In this document: piece by piece, positions 23,918-37,100 of the stretch | Layout: every line of letters starts with the position of its first letter | How positions within the stretch are numbered: the stretch's first letter is position 1 | NCBI RefSeq assembly: GCF_032854445.1 | Contig: NC_088304.1 | Coordinates: 22,455,704-22,519,703, forward strand | Direction: 5' to 3' | DNA from: Liolophura sinensis | Lineage: Eukaryota > Mollusca > Polyplacophora > Chitonida > Chitonidae | DNA: 64,000 nt | Program-made: the position numbers and the translations under genes | Notes under the pieces: generated by a model | Told to the model about the DNA's origin: nothing | The model's database searches: none | Seen by the model: only the letters and a program-made list of their open reading frames with translations

Positions 23918-25977
23918 ACGTGAAAGTTGAGTAATCTGTTTACTGAAATATCGCCCAAAACTGTGCACTTGAAGAGACAAATAAATGACAAAAAATATAA
24001 CTTTTGGTGCTAAAAGGTACAATTTTCCAGGAGGCTATCATTCTACCTTCCAAACAACCTCAAAACGCATGTTTAAAATGAATGGAATGCTTAGAATCGG
24101 TGAAAACGTGAAATTTTCACCGGGGCGAAATTTTAGGTCCATTAACGTAATTTTCGCTTAAAAGCAGAAATTTGGGAGTTAGAATTTGACTGATACAACC
24201 CGACTGCTGATGATTGGCCGAGTAAAAAACGAGTATTAATGGCGATATTTCTAATTATATATTTCTTTTCTCGATATTTCTTTAGTCATTTTATTTTGTT
24301 ATAATTCGTGGTTATGTCTTCTTCAAATTGTTTTGCATTTGTACAGTTTAATGAAACAAAGCTAACACTGAGAGAATAAAATTTGATTCACGTTGGTAAA
24401 AAGGTTAGTGGTGATTGGATGATCGCCTAATTATAGGATACATAAAAAGGCACTGAAAGGAAGATTATGGCTATGAGTTATCACCATAGCAGGTTACTTA
24501 ACTTTCGACGTGATCTCTGAGCCCACCTGTTCAAAGGTATTAATTCTAGCATTAACTTTGTATTGGGATGAGACCGCTATTAAGAACTACATACCCCTCT
24601 CGTCTTAGGAAAGCCGTAGTCTCAAGCTATTTTTAAGCCCCACGAAACAAACTGAGAAGCTTTGTTGTGCCTTGTTATGTCGCATAATATACTCGATAAT
24701 CATACATAAAAATCAAGCGTTTCTTGTATCCTTGGAGGTCGCCTGGTTTGGATAAGATTAGTAAAATTGAGATTGTACTTTTAGTTTATCAGTTGGCACG
24801 TCGCCATGGTTTATTGGCCATATGACGCTAAGCCATACTAGTAATTAGTCATTGATTTGGCCTTCAGCATTTGGGGCATATATGACTCGTAGTGGTCGGT
24901 CCAATGGCGATCAGCCAAGTCATCCCTTGTGAACTTTTAATATTATGTAAGGACAGGGGTCTCCGCGTATCAGTGCATGTATCAGTATAAGCGATCTTAA
25001 GCCGGGTGGTCGGGCTAGGGGTCCATTCGGTAAGACGGATCGGAAGCTAGAGACCACGTGATCTTCTTAGTAACTAAACGGCGTGGGTGAAGAAAACGAT
25101 CCTCCCAACGTTATTGCTTAGGAAAATGACTTTTTGAATCGCTGTCACTGATCTTGTATCCCTGGGATTTGTGTATTTTTCTGCTTTCCATATAATCTCA
25201 GTATTTCTGCAGACCTTTGGTGACGTTATTGTGCACAACTATGCCTTACTGGTCGCTAGTGAGGTGGCAAAAACGTGACATTTTCCATTGAGCGGCCAAT
25301 TTGTTTTTGACACGAAAGGGTGGTCACGTGACCCACAACTTCCAACTCATCTTACAGAACTTATTCTGACTTAGTGAGGTGTCATGTCTCCGGCATGGTG
25401 ATCCAGTGAGGTAGCACTATGGCTATGCCGGGATTTCGAGTGTCATAGAGGAATGAGGAACCCTTCACAATAAGGTACGAGGGTCCGGTCTTGTTGGTTA
25501 CCGGCCCATCTTCCATGTACATGCCCATTGGGCTTGGATTGGCGAAACCTGTTTTTTTAAAGCAGTGATGAAAACATAAGATTTTACCATAAAAAATGAA
25601 AAATATGACTTTTAGGTAAGAAATTATTTCTGGTAAAGTGATCAGAATGTACCTAAAGCCTTCAGATACAATAGTCTGCCAGACTCGAAGACTCCGGGGA
25701 AAATCTCGAACAGGAAACGAGGCAGTGCTTGACAGTACCTGTCTCTCTATGTTACGCGAAACTTCTATTACTTTACACGCTAAGTGTTACATTTCTCGTG
25801 TACTATTACATAACAGACCGCATAGTAGACCGCATCCGGGGTCACTCGTTTACGAGCTTCTCTACAGCTTAAGAATCCCGTTCACTCGAGAAAGGCCTGG
25901 ACAAAAGGCCTACATCCGGCAAATCAATACGCAGTTTTGGAGTTGCGTATGATCCTGTTTGAAAAGAAATCGGTCGG

Positions 25978-26112
25978 GGACAGACCGGACGGGTCTGGCT
26001 GAATGGGGGTGTGGCGAACAGACTGGACGGGTCTGGCTGAATGGGGTCGTGGAGAACAGATCGGACAGGTCTGGCCGAATGGAGGTGTGGGAAACAGACC
26101 GAATGGGGACGG
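25978..26112 (+). repeat. ~43-bp tandem repeat, ~3 copies
   Basis: Units of acagaccggacgggtctggc plus tgaatgggggtgtggcga, GC-rich, with a final short copy. Both strands are open for 60-100 codons across it, which reflects composition. Confidence 0.75.
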
Positions 26113-26459
26113 TGGTAGGGAAGCGGAGGGGCGCCAAGCCAAGAAGAAGCCACGCAGTGTCTGTGTATATGTCACCGTGCCCACACTGTAGCAACACGGT
26201 TCACCGGGCTCGCGGCATTTCGGGGGTGTTCATTGAGTTCCGAGCAAGATCAACCATGACGTAATTTCTAAAAAAATCCAACCATTGGCGGAAAATATGC
26301 ATAATATTAAGGGGTAATTTACAGGTATAAAAATACACCCAAAATCAAGTTTTTTTAACAAAAATTCCGTGGAATAATTTTGGCATAGAAACATAATCTT
26401 TGATTTATAGTTCCTTTACATGTATCCTTTAACAGTCTAATCGGCATTCACATACTTTT

Positions 26460-27750
26460 ATGAGTGTACCAAAATCTCCCTGGCAATCACATATGTCTCG
26501 GGATAATAAAAGGTCTACTCGGCGTTTACATAATTTTTATGGGTGTACCAAAATCTCCTTGGCAATCACACATCTCTCAGGATAGAACAAGATCTACTTG
26601 GCGTTTACATAATTTTATGGGTGTACCAAAATCTTCTTGGCAATCACACAACTCTCAGGATACAACAAGGTCTACTTGACATATGTCTCGGGATATAAAA
26701 AGGTCTACTCGGCGTTTACATAATTTTTATGGGTGTACCAAAATCTCCCTGGCAATCACACAACTCTCAGGATACAACAAGATCTACTTGACATATGTCT
26801 CGGGATATAAAAAGGTCTACTCGGCGTTTACATAATTTTATGGGTGTACCAAAATCTCCTTGGCAATCACACAACTCTCAGGATACAACAAGGTCTACTC
26901 GACATTCATATAATTTTATGGATGTACCAAAATCTCCCTGGCAATCACACAACTCTCAGGATACAACAAGGTCAACTCGACATTCACATAATTTTATGGG
27001 TGTACCAAAGTCTCCTTGGCAATCACACAACTCTCAGGATACAACAAGGTCTACTCGACATTCACATAATTTTATGGGTGTACCAAAATCTCCCTGGCAA
27101 TCACACAACTCTCAGGATACAACAAGGTCTATTCGGCATTCACATAATTTTATGGGTGTACCAAAGTCTCCTTGGCAATCACACAACTCTCAGGATACAA
27201 CAAGGTCTACTCGACATTCACATAATTTGATGCGTGTATCAAAATCTCCCTGGCAATCACACATCTCTCAGGATACAACAAGGTCTACTCGACATTCACA
27301 TAATTTTATGGATGTACCAAAATCTCCTTGGCAATCACACAACTCTCAGGATACAACAAGGTCTACTCGACATTCACATAATGTTATGGGTGTACCAAAA
27401 TCTCCCTGGCAATCACACAACTCTCAGGATACAACAAGGTCTATTCGGAATTCACATAATTTTATGCGTGTATCAAAATCTCCCTGGCAATCACACATCT
27501 CTCAGGATACAACAAGGTCTACTCGACATTCACATAATTTTATGGGTGTACCAAAATCTCCCTGGCAATCGCACATCTCTCAGGATACACCAATGTCTAC
27601 TCGGCATTCACATAATTTTGTGGATGTACCAAACTGTCCTTGGCAATCACACGTCTCTCAGGATACAACAAGGTCAACTCGGCAATCACATAATTATATG
27701 GGTGTAACAATGTCTACTCCTCAGTCACACTCATGTACCTGTAAATATTA
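26460..27750 (+). repeat. 78-bp tandem repeat, ~16 copies
   Basis: Unit contains tgggtgtaccaaaatctccc, tggcaatcacacaactctca, ggatacaacaaggtctactc and gacattcacataatttta. Early copies (26460-26830) are irregular; from 26850 the period is 78. A 318-codon frame (26795-27751) translates it as 26-aa repeats (e.g. GVPKSPWQSHNSQDTTRSTR). No signal peptide or splice context supports coding. Confidence 0.9.
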
Positions 27751-28064
27751 GGATTAATCAAAGTGTAGGCCTTCTCGGCAATCACTTACATGTATACATG
27801 CGTATCTGTAAGACACTAATATACGGGTTGCCAATAACCACGGCACTATTTTGAGCAAATCTCAATAACATGGAAGACCAGGAAATATCTAATCAAGGAA
27901 TTCCGCCAATAAAATCCTAATGAGGGATGGTTGCTCAACTGTGTCTTAATAGAGATGTCACGAGTGAAAACTTTACAATTTACCTTATATATGCTTTATT
28001 TCATTTTTGTCAAGTGCCTTTTATGTCGTTCAGGTTAACTGAACAATATCAGTTTTGTATGGAA

Positions 28065-28415
28065 GCCGGATTAGGACACCGCGGCCCGCAGCACGAGGAC
28101 GATGCAATTGGTACTGTTCTCGTAGCGGCATGTTGACGGTGACCGCCCTCGTCACCACACCCCGCTACCAGCGGCAAGAGGATGGAGCAAATCGCGCGCG
28201 AATGGTTCCGATCTGGTTGACCGGGGGGCGCTACACGAAGGGACGAGGACGTTAACGTTCTGGCGCAATTGGTGACAGTCCTCGTACCCTCGTGCCGCGC
28301 CCCGCGGGTCGCAGCAAGAGGACGGAGCATATCGCGCGCGAATGGTACCGTCTGCGTGCCGTGGGTCGCGAGCCGCGGCACGAGAACGGTTACCGCTCGC
28401 AACTACGTGCTGTTG
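28065..28415. repeat. GC/CpG-rich island with ~140-bp internal duplication
   Basis: Abruptly GC-rich within AT-rich flanks. gcggcaagaggatggagcaa, then atcgcgcgcgaatggttcc (28171) recurs at 28311 as gcagcaagaggacggagcat, then atcgcgcgcgaatggtacc. A short related piece (aaggacggttactgttcgc) sits near 30052. No RNA or protein recognised. Confidence 0.65.
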
Positions 28416-28480
28416 ATCAGTAGTAGTTATCTGGAGCGCAGCCCGCTGAAAGAAATTGACTTGTTTGTTTGAGACATTCG

Positions 28481-28518
28481 TAAACCTTGTCCACTACACT
28501 CATGAAATGGACAAACTT
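28481..28518. repeat. Left half of a ~38-bp imperfect inverted repeat pair
   Basis: taaaccttgtccactacact, then catgaaatggacaaactt. Its inverted partner is 29987-30023. The two bracket 1.5 kb and each borders a GC-rich segment, suggesting two opposed copies of one element. Confidence 0.6.
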
Positions 28519-28822
28519 CCTCCAACGTTGTATACACGTTGGTCGCTGAATTACATATGATAACTTCATTGTGTTCATTTCATTGTCCTAAAGATGTCCA
28601 TGTACATCACAGGCCCACTTCCGCGCTCTACGCAAAATGAACAAGTCTAAATTTAGGCTGGTTCAGAGAGACTCCGCACATTGTGTATAACTTACATCTA
28701 TCATTATAGAGACACGGGAAACGACTGGCTGCACGACTTACTGGCATGAGTCTTGACAGAAACGAGTGCAAAATAGAAATGCACACATGCAAAGTACACG
28801 TGTTTGCGTGTATGTTTTTACT

Positions 28823-28990
28823 CAAGAATATTTCAATATTATACCACGGCGTTCAGCATTATGGTGGGAGGAAACCGGGTAGAGGGGAGGAAACGCATGG
28901 CTATCCGCAGGTTGATGGCAGATCTTCCTACGTACGACCGGAGAGGACGCGAGCATGGGCTGGAATTGAACTCACAGTAATCGCGTCGGT
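28823..28990 (-). mobile_element. SINE part, reverse orientation
   Basis: actcaagaatatttcaatat, gttcagcattatggtggga, cgaccggagaggacgcgag and tggaattgaactcacag form the reverse complement of the SINE body and B-box. Confidence 0.7.
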
Positions 28991-29510
28991 CTGAGGGCGT
29001 ATCAGTCATGTTCTTCATGTAAGTCGAAATCACACTTTAGAACGTCACTTACAGGTTATGGGATAGTTCACATGTCAGTTCTATCACATGGAATTAAATT
29101 CACGCGAAGAAGCGGGATTTAGCATCACATGAGCTATATCCCCGCCTACATGGGTCATAGTGCCGCACTGGCACGTTAATTACTCGGCTTGTTTCATCGA
29201 GAATTAAAGCAATATATCATTAGGATAAAATCTGAGAGGAGATAAAATCTGAGAGAAGATGAAAAATTCAGAGAAAGGGAACTGAATTGGAATCTGAACT
29301 AATATAAATGCATCCCTCTAAACAAGCTGATACATTTGGGAGGGTAAATGATGGAATTAAATACACATTTACTGAGCGAGTTGCATCATTTTCTTACTAC
29401 TCAGAAGATTACATTTGAACTTCGGTCACCAAAATTTCCGATAAAACATTTTTCTAGAGTTATCTTAAATTCTTGATAAATTCTTGATTGCTCTAATTGC
29501 ATATTGTTCT

Positions 29511-29538
29511 TCCCCCACCCCCACCCCCCCACCCCCCG
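29511..29538 (-). other. G-rich run on the minus strand (G-quadruplex potential)
   Basis: cccccacccccaccccccac, then cccccc on the + strand, i.e. four or more G tracts on the minus strand. Similar C runs occur at 41057-41079 and 62121-62158. No gene context. Confidence 0.5.
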
Positions 29539-30339
29539 TACAGTTTGTGGAAGAGACAGAATTACTACAGCTGGTTGTTTTTGGAAGCTTGCTAGTGGTT
29601 GGTTGTTCTGATTTGGTGCGGGTTACGCTTATATGTTGATGGTGATCGTTTTTTTTTTTCGAATACATTGCCTCGTGCTTCATTGATGTGATTGTGAATG
29701 AATAGCAGGCGATGTATGTACTTAGTATATGCATTTGTATAAAACCCGATTCTTCTTGCAGTAAGATAGAAACAACGCGTTTATGTAAACCAGTGATAGC
29801 ATGCAGAGCGAGTCCATTTTGATGTTTTCCATGGTGTTTATCTGAAATCAGTAATATTGTCCCAAGCTACATCTACACTTCCCATAGGTGATGTAATAAA
29901 ACATTTATACATAGTTTCTAAGCATTTACCACTCATATGATATTTAAGAAGTCTGCTTATGTCTAATTTTTATTGGCGGCCTCTACAAGTTTGTCCATTT
30001 CATTAGTCTAGTGGAAGGTTTTAAGAAGGACCCAGATAAACGAGGGCACAAGGACGGTTACTGTTCGCTCGCGAGAACTGTACCGCCCTCACCCCATCTG
30101 ATAAGCTTGATCATACGGACCTCCTACATGTGTTTTTAAGGTGGACTTAAGTTCAAACCTCATAAATTCTTCCTGTTTTGGCTCTTTTCGTTCATTTGGT
30201 ATAAACCATAGATGACGTTGTGCATTTCCAGCTATTCCTATTAGCCGCCATTACGTTCTATATTTGCCAATTATACTCCACTGTGCAACAATCAAACTGG
30301 TTAAATCTATGAACAGGTGCCCGATAACACATTCAAGAG

Positions 30340-30565
30340 ATTTTATTTATTTATTTATTTATTTATTTATTTGGTGTTTCACTTATACGACGGCTGCCTG
30401 CTATATAGTGTTTGGAAACTGGGCGGAAACCTTGAGACTTTCTCACGTGCGGCCGGAGAGTAACCATCATGAGCTGGACTTGAACCCACAGCGACTGTCT
30501 TGGTTAGACGACACTGAGTCATTGCGCTTCGTTAGCAAGCTAACCACCAGGCCTCGAAAACCAAG
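30340..30565 (-). mobile_element. tRNA-derived SINE, reverse orientation, diverged
   Basis: (ATTT)n, then ggtgtttcacttatacgacgg, ggccggagagtaaccatcat, gagctggacttgaaccc and a worn head ending aggcctcg. A stretch with the tail core (taaaacaccaatc) is deleted. Confidence 0.7.
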
Positions 30566-31047
30566 TATGCATATATTAACACATTTATTAAGTTTTATTG
30601 TACTACCTTAAGCATAAATGAAACTAAAAAAATGCATTGTATTCGTTGGAACGGTTTGTATTATTGTATTAATAATGTCCGTGAGGTCTTTTGAACTATT
30701 CATTCCCTTCGTGTAGTGAACTTGAATCGTCCCGGACACGGCCTGTATATCATTGTATTTTCATTTATGGGTATTTGTAAGCCTGGTACGCATTTTACTT
30801 GTTTGTTGTTATTCAGTGGTAAAGTCCGGTTCTCTCGCGACTGACGTCAAACTTGTCACTCGTACATTGACACCTTTTTTATACGGTATATTGCCACTAG
30901 GAAACGGTGTTTGATTGGATAGACGATTATGTTAATTTGAGTGTAAATATTTAGATACCGTGAGCTATTCAGCCAGACAACCGACAATAGACGCCCATCT
31001 ACTCTTTCTGATTGCTCTGTGCTACCATTTAAATAAGGATCCGTCGA

Positions 31048-31054
31048 TATAAAC
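31048..31054 (+). promoter_or_regulatory. Candidate TATA box of the double prokineticin-like gene
   Basis: TATAAAC at 31048, about 100 bases before the ATG at 31148, gives a likely start near 31078 and a 5' UTR of ~70 bases. A second TA-rich stretch (ttttatatg, 31072-31080) is an alternative. No transcript data. Confidence 0.4.
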
Positions 31055-31147
31055 AAGGCTGAGTGTTGCGATTTTATATGGACATCGCGTTGAACATCGC
31101 AGTATACAGCCTACCTTACATACATCTGTAACCGACTCGGGATCAGC

Positions 31148-34100
31148 ATGAGAGTGGTCATTTTTGTACTCGTGGCTGTTTGCATTGTAAGTTACTTCAT
31201 TGTTTTCACGCCATATGTTACATGTACTTCGTTGAGTTTTAATATAAGCTATATGGTTTGCTTTCCATTTATCACTTCACTTATTGTAAGTTACAGTCAT
31301 CACAGGTGACAAGTTCCATTCACCTTGTTATGGTAGCTACAGTCTGATTGTAAGTTACTGTGTTGTTTACTTATTGTAAGTTTTATTTATTTATTTATTT
31401 TTTTTTTGAAATGACAAATTTGTTTTCCTAAGTGGAAAGTTATGATGTGCGTTTAATATTTGTTTTGGTCTTAAGTATTTTATTCACTTATTTCTCTACA
31501 CATAAGTAAAATCACACATAAAGTAAGAGAATAGAAAAACGATTAAACTTAAGCCTTAACAAACAACACGTAAGCCGTGAAGGATATAACCCAGTCCCTG
31601 AGGTTAAAGGGGATTCCCTAGATGGTATACATCTTACCTGGACTTGTATTTGTACCAAGACTACATTGATTTTCTGTGAAGCCGACTTTACAACAAGACA
31701 GATAGTTTTAAGTTTCACAGGGCAAATAATCCTCACCTGGATATTAATAAGCCCTACTGTCCTCCTTAACCCGGAATGTGTGGCTTTCTATCCATCGCAT
31801 TGAATAAGACCGCCAGGTGGGATATATAAACAGTTGCAATCAAAGAGCAACTGCATGGCGTATGCATTTAAGTCAGCGACAACTTGTATACTACCATGCT
31901 TCACGAATTGGATGCTGGTTTCATCCATTCGCCTATAGATCGTGTTTTCCACACTTTCTTAGCTCTTTAATGTTGTGTGTTGATGGTCGATTTGGAAATT
32001 GGTAAGTTTGCAAATGTGTTGACAATACAGGTAATTTTACAAGCGGTCGAGTTTTTCAGGGAATACGTGTGGCCATATGCAAACTATAACCACTCCCGTA
32101 ACTGCTCTGGAATACACTCTATTTTAAAAGTCTTTTAGGGTCTCCGTGGCTCAGTCGGTTAGCGCGCTAGCGCAGCGTAATGACCCAGGAGTCTCTCACC
32201 AATGCGGTCGCTGTGAGTTCAAGTCCAGCTCATGCTGGCTTCCTCTCCGGCCGTAAGTGGGAAGGTCTTCCAACAACCTGCGGATGGTCGTGGGTTTCCC
32301 CTGGGCTGTGCCCGGTTTCTACCCACCATAATGCTGGCCGCCGTCGTATAAGTGAAATATTCTTGAGTACGACGTAAAACACCAATCAAATAAATGAATA
32401 AATATATAAATAAATAAAAGTCTTTTATATTGCGGTTATTGACCCGGAACGTCCATTTTGGATGACAGCTGCTATACGAATGGACATCTGTCTCGAGGCT
32501 TGGGTTTCTCAGATTTTTACATCTTTGTATTCCGACGGCAATTTCGAACATGCTGTTGTTATCGAGTAAGGGAGTATAACATGTATTGTCAGACTTTATA
32601 TCTGAGCAAGTGTCAAGGGAATGAATGGTGACTTAATAGACAACAAATCCCGAGCATGGACATGCAAGAGCGCTGTGGACTGCTAACTTAATAGACTGGA
32701 GTGGGGACACGACAGAGCGCTGTGGACTGCTAACTTAATAGACTGAAGTGAGGACACGACAGAGCGCTGTGGACTGCTAACTTAATAGACTGGAGTGAGG
32801 ACACGACAGAGCGCTGTGGACTGCTAACTTAATAGACTGAAGTGAGGACACGACAGAGCGCTGTGGACTGCTAACTTAATAGACTGGAGTGAGGACACGA
32901 CAGAGCGCTGTGGACTGCTAACTTAATAAACTGGAGTGGGGACACGAAAGAGCAATGTTGACTGCTAACTTAATAGACTCAAGTGAGGACACGACAGAGC
33001 GCTGTGGACTGCTAACTTAATAGACTGGAGTGGGGACACGACAGAGCGCTGTGGACTGCTAACTTAATAGACTGGAGTGGGGACACGAAAGAGCGCTGTG
33101 GACTGCTAACTTAATAAACTGGAGTGGGGACACGAAAGAGCAATGTTGACTGCTAACTTAATAGACTCAAGTGAGGACACGACAGAGCGCTGTGGACTGC
33201 TAACTTAATAGACTCAAGTGAGGACACGACAGAGCGCTGTGGACTGCTAACTTAATAGACTGGAGTGGGGACACGACAGAGCGCTGTGGACTGCTAACTT
33301 AATAGACTGGAGTGGGGACACGACAGAGCGCTGTGGACTGCTAACTTGATAAACTGGAGTGGGGACACGAAAGAGCAATGTGGACTGCTAACTTAATAGA
33401 CTGGAGTGGGGACACGACAGAGCGCTGTGGACTGCTAACTTAATAGACTCAAGTGAGGACACGACAGAGCGCTGTGGACTGCTAACTTAATAGACTGGAG
33501 TGGGGACACGAAAGAGCGCTGTGGACTGCTAACTTAATAGACTCAAGTGAGGACACGAAAGAGCGCTGCGGACTGCTAACTTAATATACTGAAGTGAAGG
33601 CATGACCGAAAGAGCGCTGTGGACTGCTAACTTAATAGACTGAAGTGAAGGAATGATAGAAAAAGCGCTGTGGACTGCTAACTTAATAGACTGGAGTGGG
33701 GACACGACAGAGCGCTGTGGACTGCTAACTTAATAGACTGGAGTGGGGACACGACAGAGCGCAGTGGACTGCTAACTTAATAGACTCAAGTGAGGACACG
33801 ACAGAGCGCTGTGGACTGCTAACTTAATAGACTCAAGTGAGGACACGACAGAGCGCTGTGGACTGCTAACTTAATAGACTGGAGTGGGGACACGACAGAG
33901 CGCTGTGGACTGCTAACTTAATAGACTGGAGTGGGGACACGACAGAGCGCTGTGGACTGCTAACTTAATAGACTGAAGTGAGGACACGACAGAGCGCTGT
34001 GGACTGCTAACTTAATAGACTGGAGTGAGGACACGACAGAGCGCTGTGGACTGCTAACTTAATAGACTGGAGTGGGGACACGACAGAGCGCTGTGGACTG

Positions 34101-37100
34101 CTAACTTAATAGACTGGAGTGGGGACACGACAGAGCGCTGTGGACTGCTAACTTAATAGACTGGAGTGAGGACACGACAGAGCGCTGTGGACTGCTAACT
34201 TAATAAACTGGAGTGGGGACACGAAAGAGCAATGTTGACTGCTAACTTAATAGACTCAAGTGAGGACACGACAGAGCGCTGTGGACTGCTAACTTAATAG
34301 ACTGGAGTGAGGACACGACAGAGCGCTGTGGACTGCTAACTTAATAGACTGGAGTGAGGACACGACAGAGCGCTGTGGACTGCTAACTTAATAGACTCAA
34401 GTGAGGACACGACAGAGCGCTGTGGACTGCTAACTTAATAGACTCAAGTGAGGACACGACAGAGCGCTGTGGACTGCTAACTTAATAGACTGGAGTGGGG
34501 ACACGACAGAGCGCTGTGGACTGCTAACTTGATAAACTGGAGTGGGGACACGAAAGAGCAATGTGGACTGCTAACTTAATAGACTGGAGTGGGGACACGA
34601 CAGAGCGCTGTGGACTGCTAACTTAATAGACTCAAGTGAGGACACGACAGAGCGCTGTGGACTGCTAACTTAATAGACTGGAGTGGGGACACGAAAGAGC
34701 GCTGTGGACTGCTAACTTAATAGACTCAAGTGAGGACACGAAAGAGCGCTGCGGACTGCTAACTTAATATACTGAAGTGAAGGCATGACCGAAAGAGCGC
34801 TGTGGACTGCTAACTTAATAGACTGAAGTGAAGGAATGATAGAAAAAGCGCTGTGGACTGCTAACTTAATAGACTGGAGTGGGGACACGACAGAGCGCTG
34901 TGGACTGCTAACTTAATAGACTGGAGTGGGGACACGACAGAGCGCAGTGGACTGCTAACTTAATAGACTCAAGTGAGGACACGACAGAGCGCTGTGGACT
35001 GCTAACTTAATAGACTCAAGTGAGGACACGACAGAGCGCTGTGGACTGCTAACTTAATAGACTGGAGTGGGGACACGACAGAGCGCTGTGGACTGCTAAC
35101 TTAATAGACTGGAGTGGGGACACGACAGAGCGCTGTGGACTGCTAACTTAATAGACTGAAGTGAGGACACGACAGAGCGCTGTGGACTGCTAACTTAATA
35201 GACTGGAGTGAGGACACGACAGAGCGCTGTGGACTGCTAACTTAATAGACTGGAGTGGGGACACGACAGAGCGCTGTGGACTGCTAACTTAATAGACTGG
35301 AGTGGGGACACGACAGAGCGCTGTGGACTGCTAACTTAATAGACTGGAGTGAGGACACGACAGAGCGCTGTGGACTGCTAACTTAATAAACTGGAGTGGG
35401 GACACGAAAGAGCAATGTTGACTGCTAACTTAATAGACTCAAGTGAGGACACGACAGAGCGCTGTGGACTGCTAACTTAATAGACTGGAGTGAGGACACG
35501 ACAGAGCGCTGTGGACTGCTAAGTTAATAGACTGGAGTGAGGACACGACAGAGCGCTGTGGACTGCTAACTTAATAGACTGGAGTGGGGACACGACAGAG
35601 CGCTGTGGACTGCTAACTTAATAGACTGGAGTGAGGACACGACAGAGCGCTGTGGACTGCTAACTTAATAGACTGGAGTGGGGACACGACAGAGCGCTGT
35701 GGACTGCTAACTTAATAGACTGGAGTGGGGACACGACAGAGCGCTGTGGACTGCTAACTTGATAAACTGGAGTGGGGACACGAAAGAGCAATGTGGACTG
35801 CTAACTTAATAGACTCAAGTGAGGACACGACAAAGCGCTGTGGACTGCTAACTTAATAGACTGGAGTGGGGACACGACAGAGCGCTGTGGACTGCTAACT
35901 TAATAGACTCAAGTGAGGACACGACAGAGCGCTGTGGACTGCTAACTTAATAGACTGGAGTGAGGACACGAAAGAGCGCTGTGGACTGCTAACTTAATAG
36001 ACTGGAGTGAGGACACGACAGAGCGCTGTGGACTGCTAACTTAATAGACTGGAGTGGGGACACGACAGAGCGCTGTGGACTGCTAACTTAATAGACTGGA
36101 GTGGGGACACGACAGAGCGCTGTGGACTGCTAACTTGATAAACTGGAGTGGGGACACGAAAGAGCAATGTGGACTGCTAACTTAATAGACTCAAGTGAGG
36201 ACACGACAGAGCGCTGTGGACTGCTAACTTAATAAACTGGAGTGGGGACACGACAGAGCGCTGTGGACTGCTAACTTAATAGACTCAAGTGAGGACACGA
36301 CAGAGCGCTGTGGACTGCTAACTTAATAGACTGGAGTGGGGACACGAAAGAGCGCTGTGGACTGCTAACTTAATAGACTGGAGTGGGGACACGAAAGAGC
36401 GCTGTGGACTGCTAACTTAATAGACTGAAGTGAGGACACGAAAGAGCGCTGTGGACTGCTAACTTAATAGACTGAAGTGAAGGAATGATAGAAAAAGCGC
36501 TGTGGACTGCTAACTTAATAGACTGGAGTGGGGACACGACAGAGCGCTGTGGACTGCTAACTTAATAGACTGGAGTGGGGACACGACAGAGCGCTGTGGA
36601 CTGCTAACTTAATAGACTGGAGTGGGGACACGACAGAGCGCTGTGGACTGCTAACTTAATAGACTGGAGTGAGGACACGACAGAGCGCTGTGGACTGCTA
36701 ACTTAATAGACTGGAGTGGGGACACGACAGAGCGCTGTGGACTGCTAACTTAATAGACTGGAGTGAGGACACGACAGAGCGCTGTGGACTGCTAACTTAA
36801 TAGACTGGAGTGGGGACACGACAGAGCGCTGTGGACTGCTAACTTAATAGACTGGAGTGGGGACACGACAGAGCGCTGTGGACTGCTAACTTTAATAGAC
36901 TGAAGTGAAGGCATGATCGAAAGATCGCTGTGGACTGCTAATTTTATAGACTGAAGTGAGGACACGAAAGAGCGCTGTGGACTGCTAACTTAATAGACTG
37001 GACTGAAGGCATGATCGAAAGAGCGCTGTGGACCACTAACTGTATGGACTGGAGTGAAGGCATCATCAAAGAGCGCTGTGGACTGCTAACTTAATAGACT

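Larger units (their letters stand above)
23029..25975. other. 3' UTR and intergenic sequence
   Basis: No gene recognised. Contains the partial SINE at 23636. The 24.45-25.9 kb part is less AT-rich and has no tandem structure that I can see; it could be an old transposon, but no protein motif supports that. Confidence 0.4.
27752..31047. other. Intergenic region before the double prokineticin-like gene
   Basis: Holds the GC-rich island, two reversed SINEs and the inverted repeat pair. No exon recognised. Confidence 0.5.

Noticed and set aside
25869-26264. Overlapping 60-100 codon frames on both strands
   Set aside because: They lie over a short GC-rich tandem repeat; composition explains the lack of stops.
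26795-27751. 318-codon frame as a repeat protein gene
   Set aside because: It coincides exactly with the 78-bp array; all open frames there follow from a period divisible by three, and there is no signal peptide, splice context or non-repeat coding sequence.
32139-32240. tRNA gene in the SINE heads (this and similar copies)
   Set aside because: tRNA-like promoter boxes only; no cloverleaf, and every copy continues into the SINE body.
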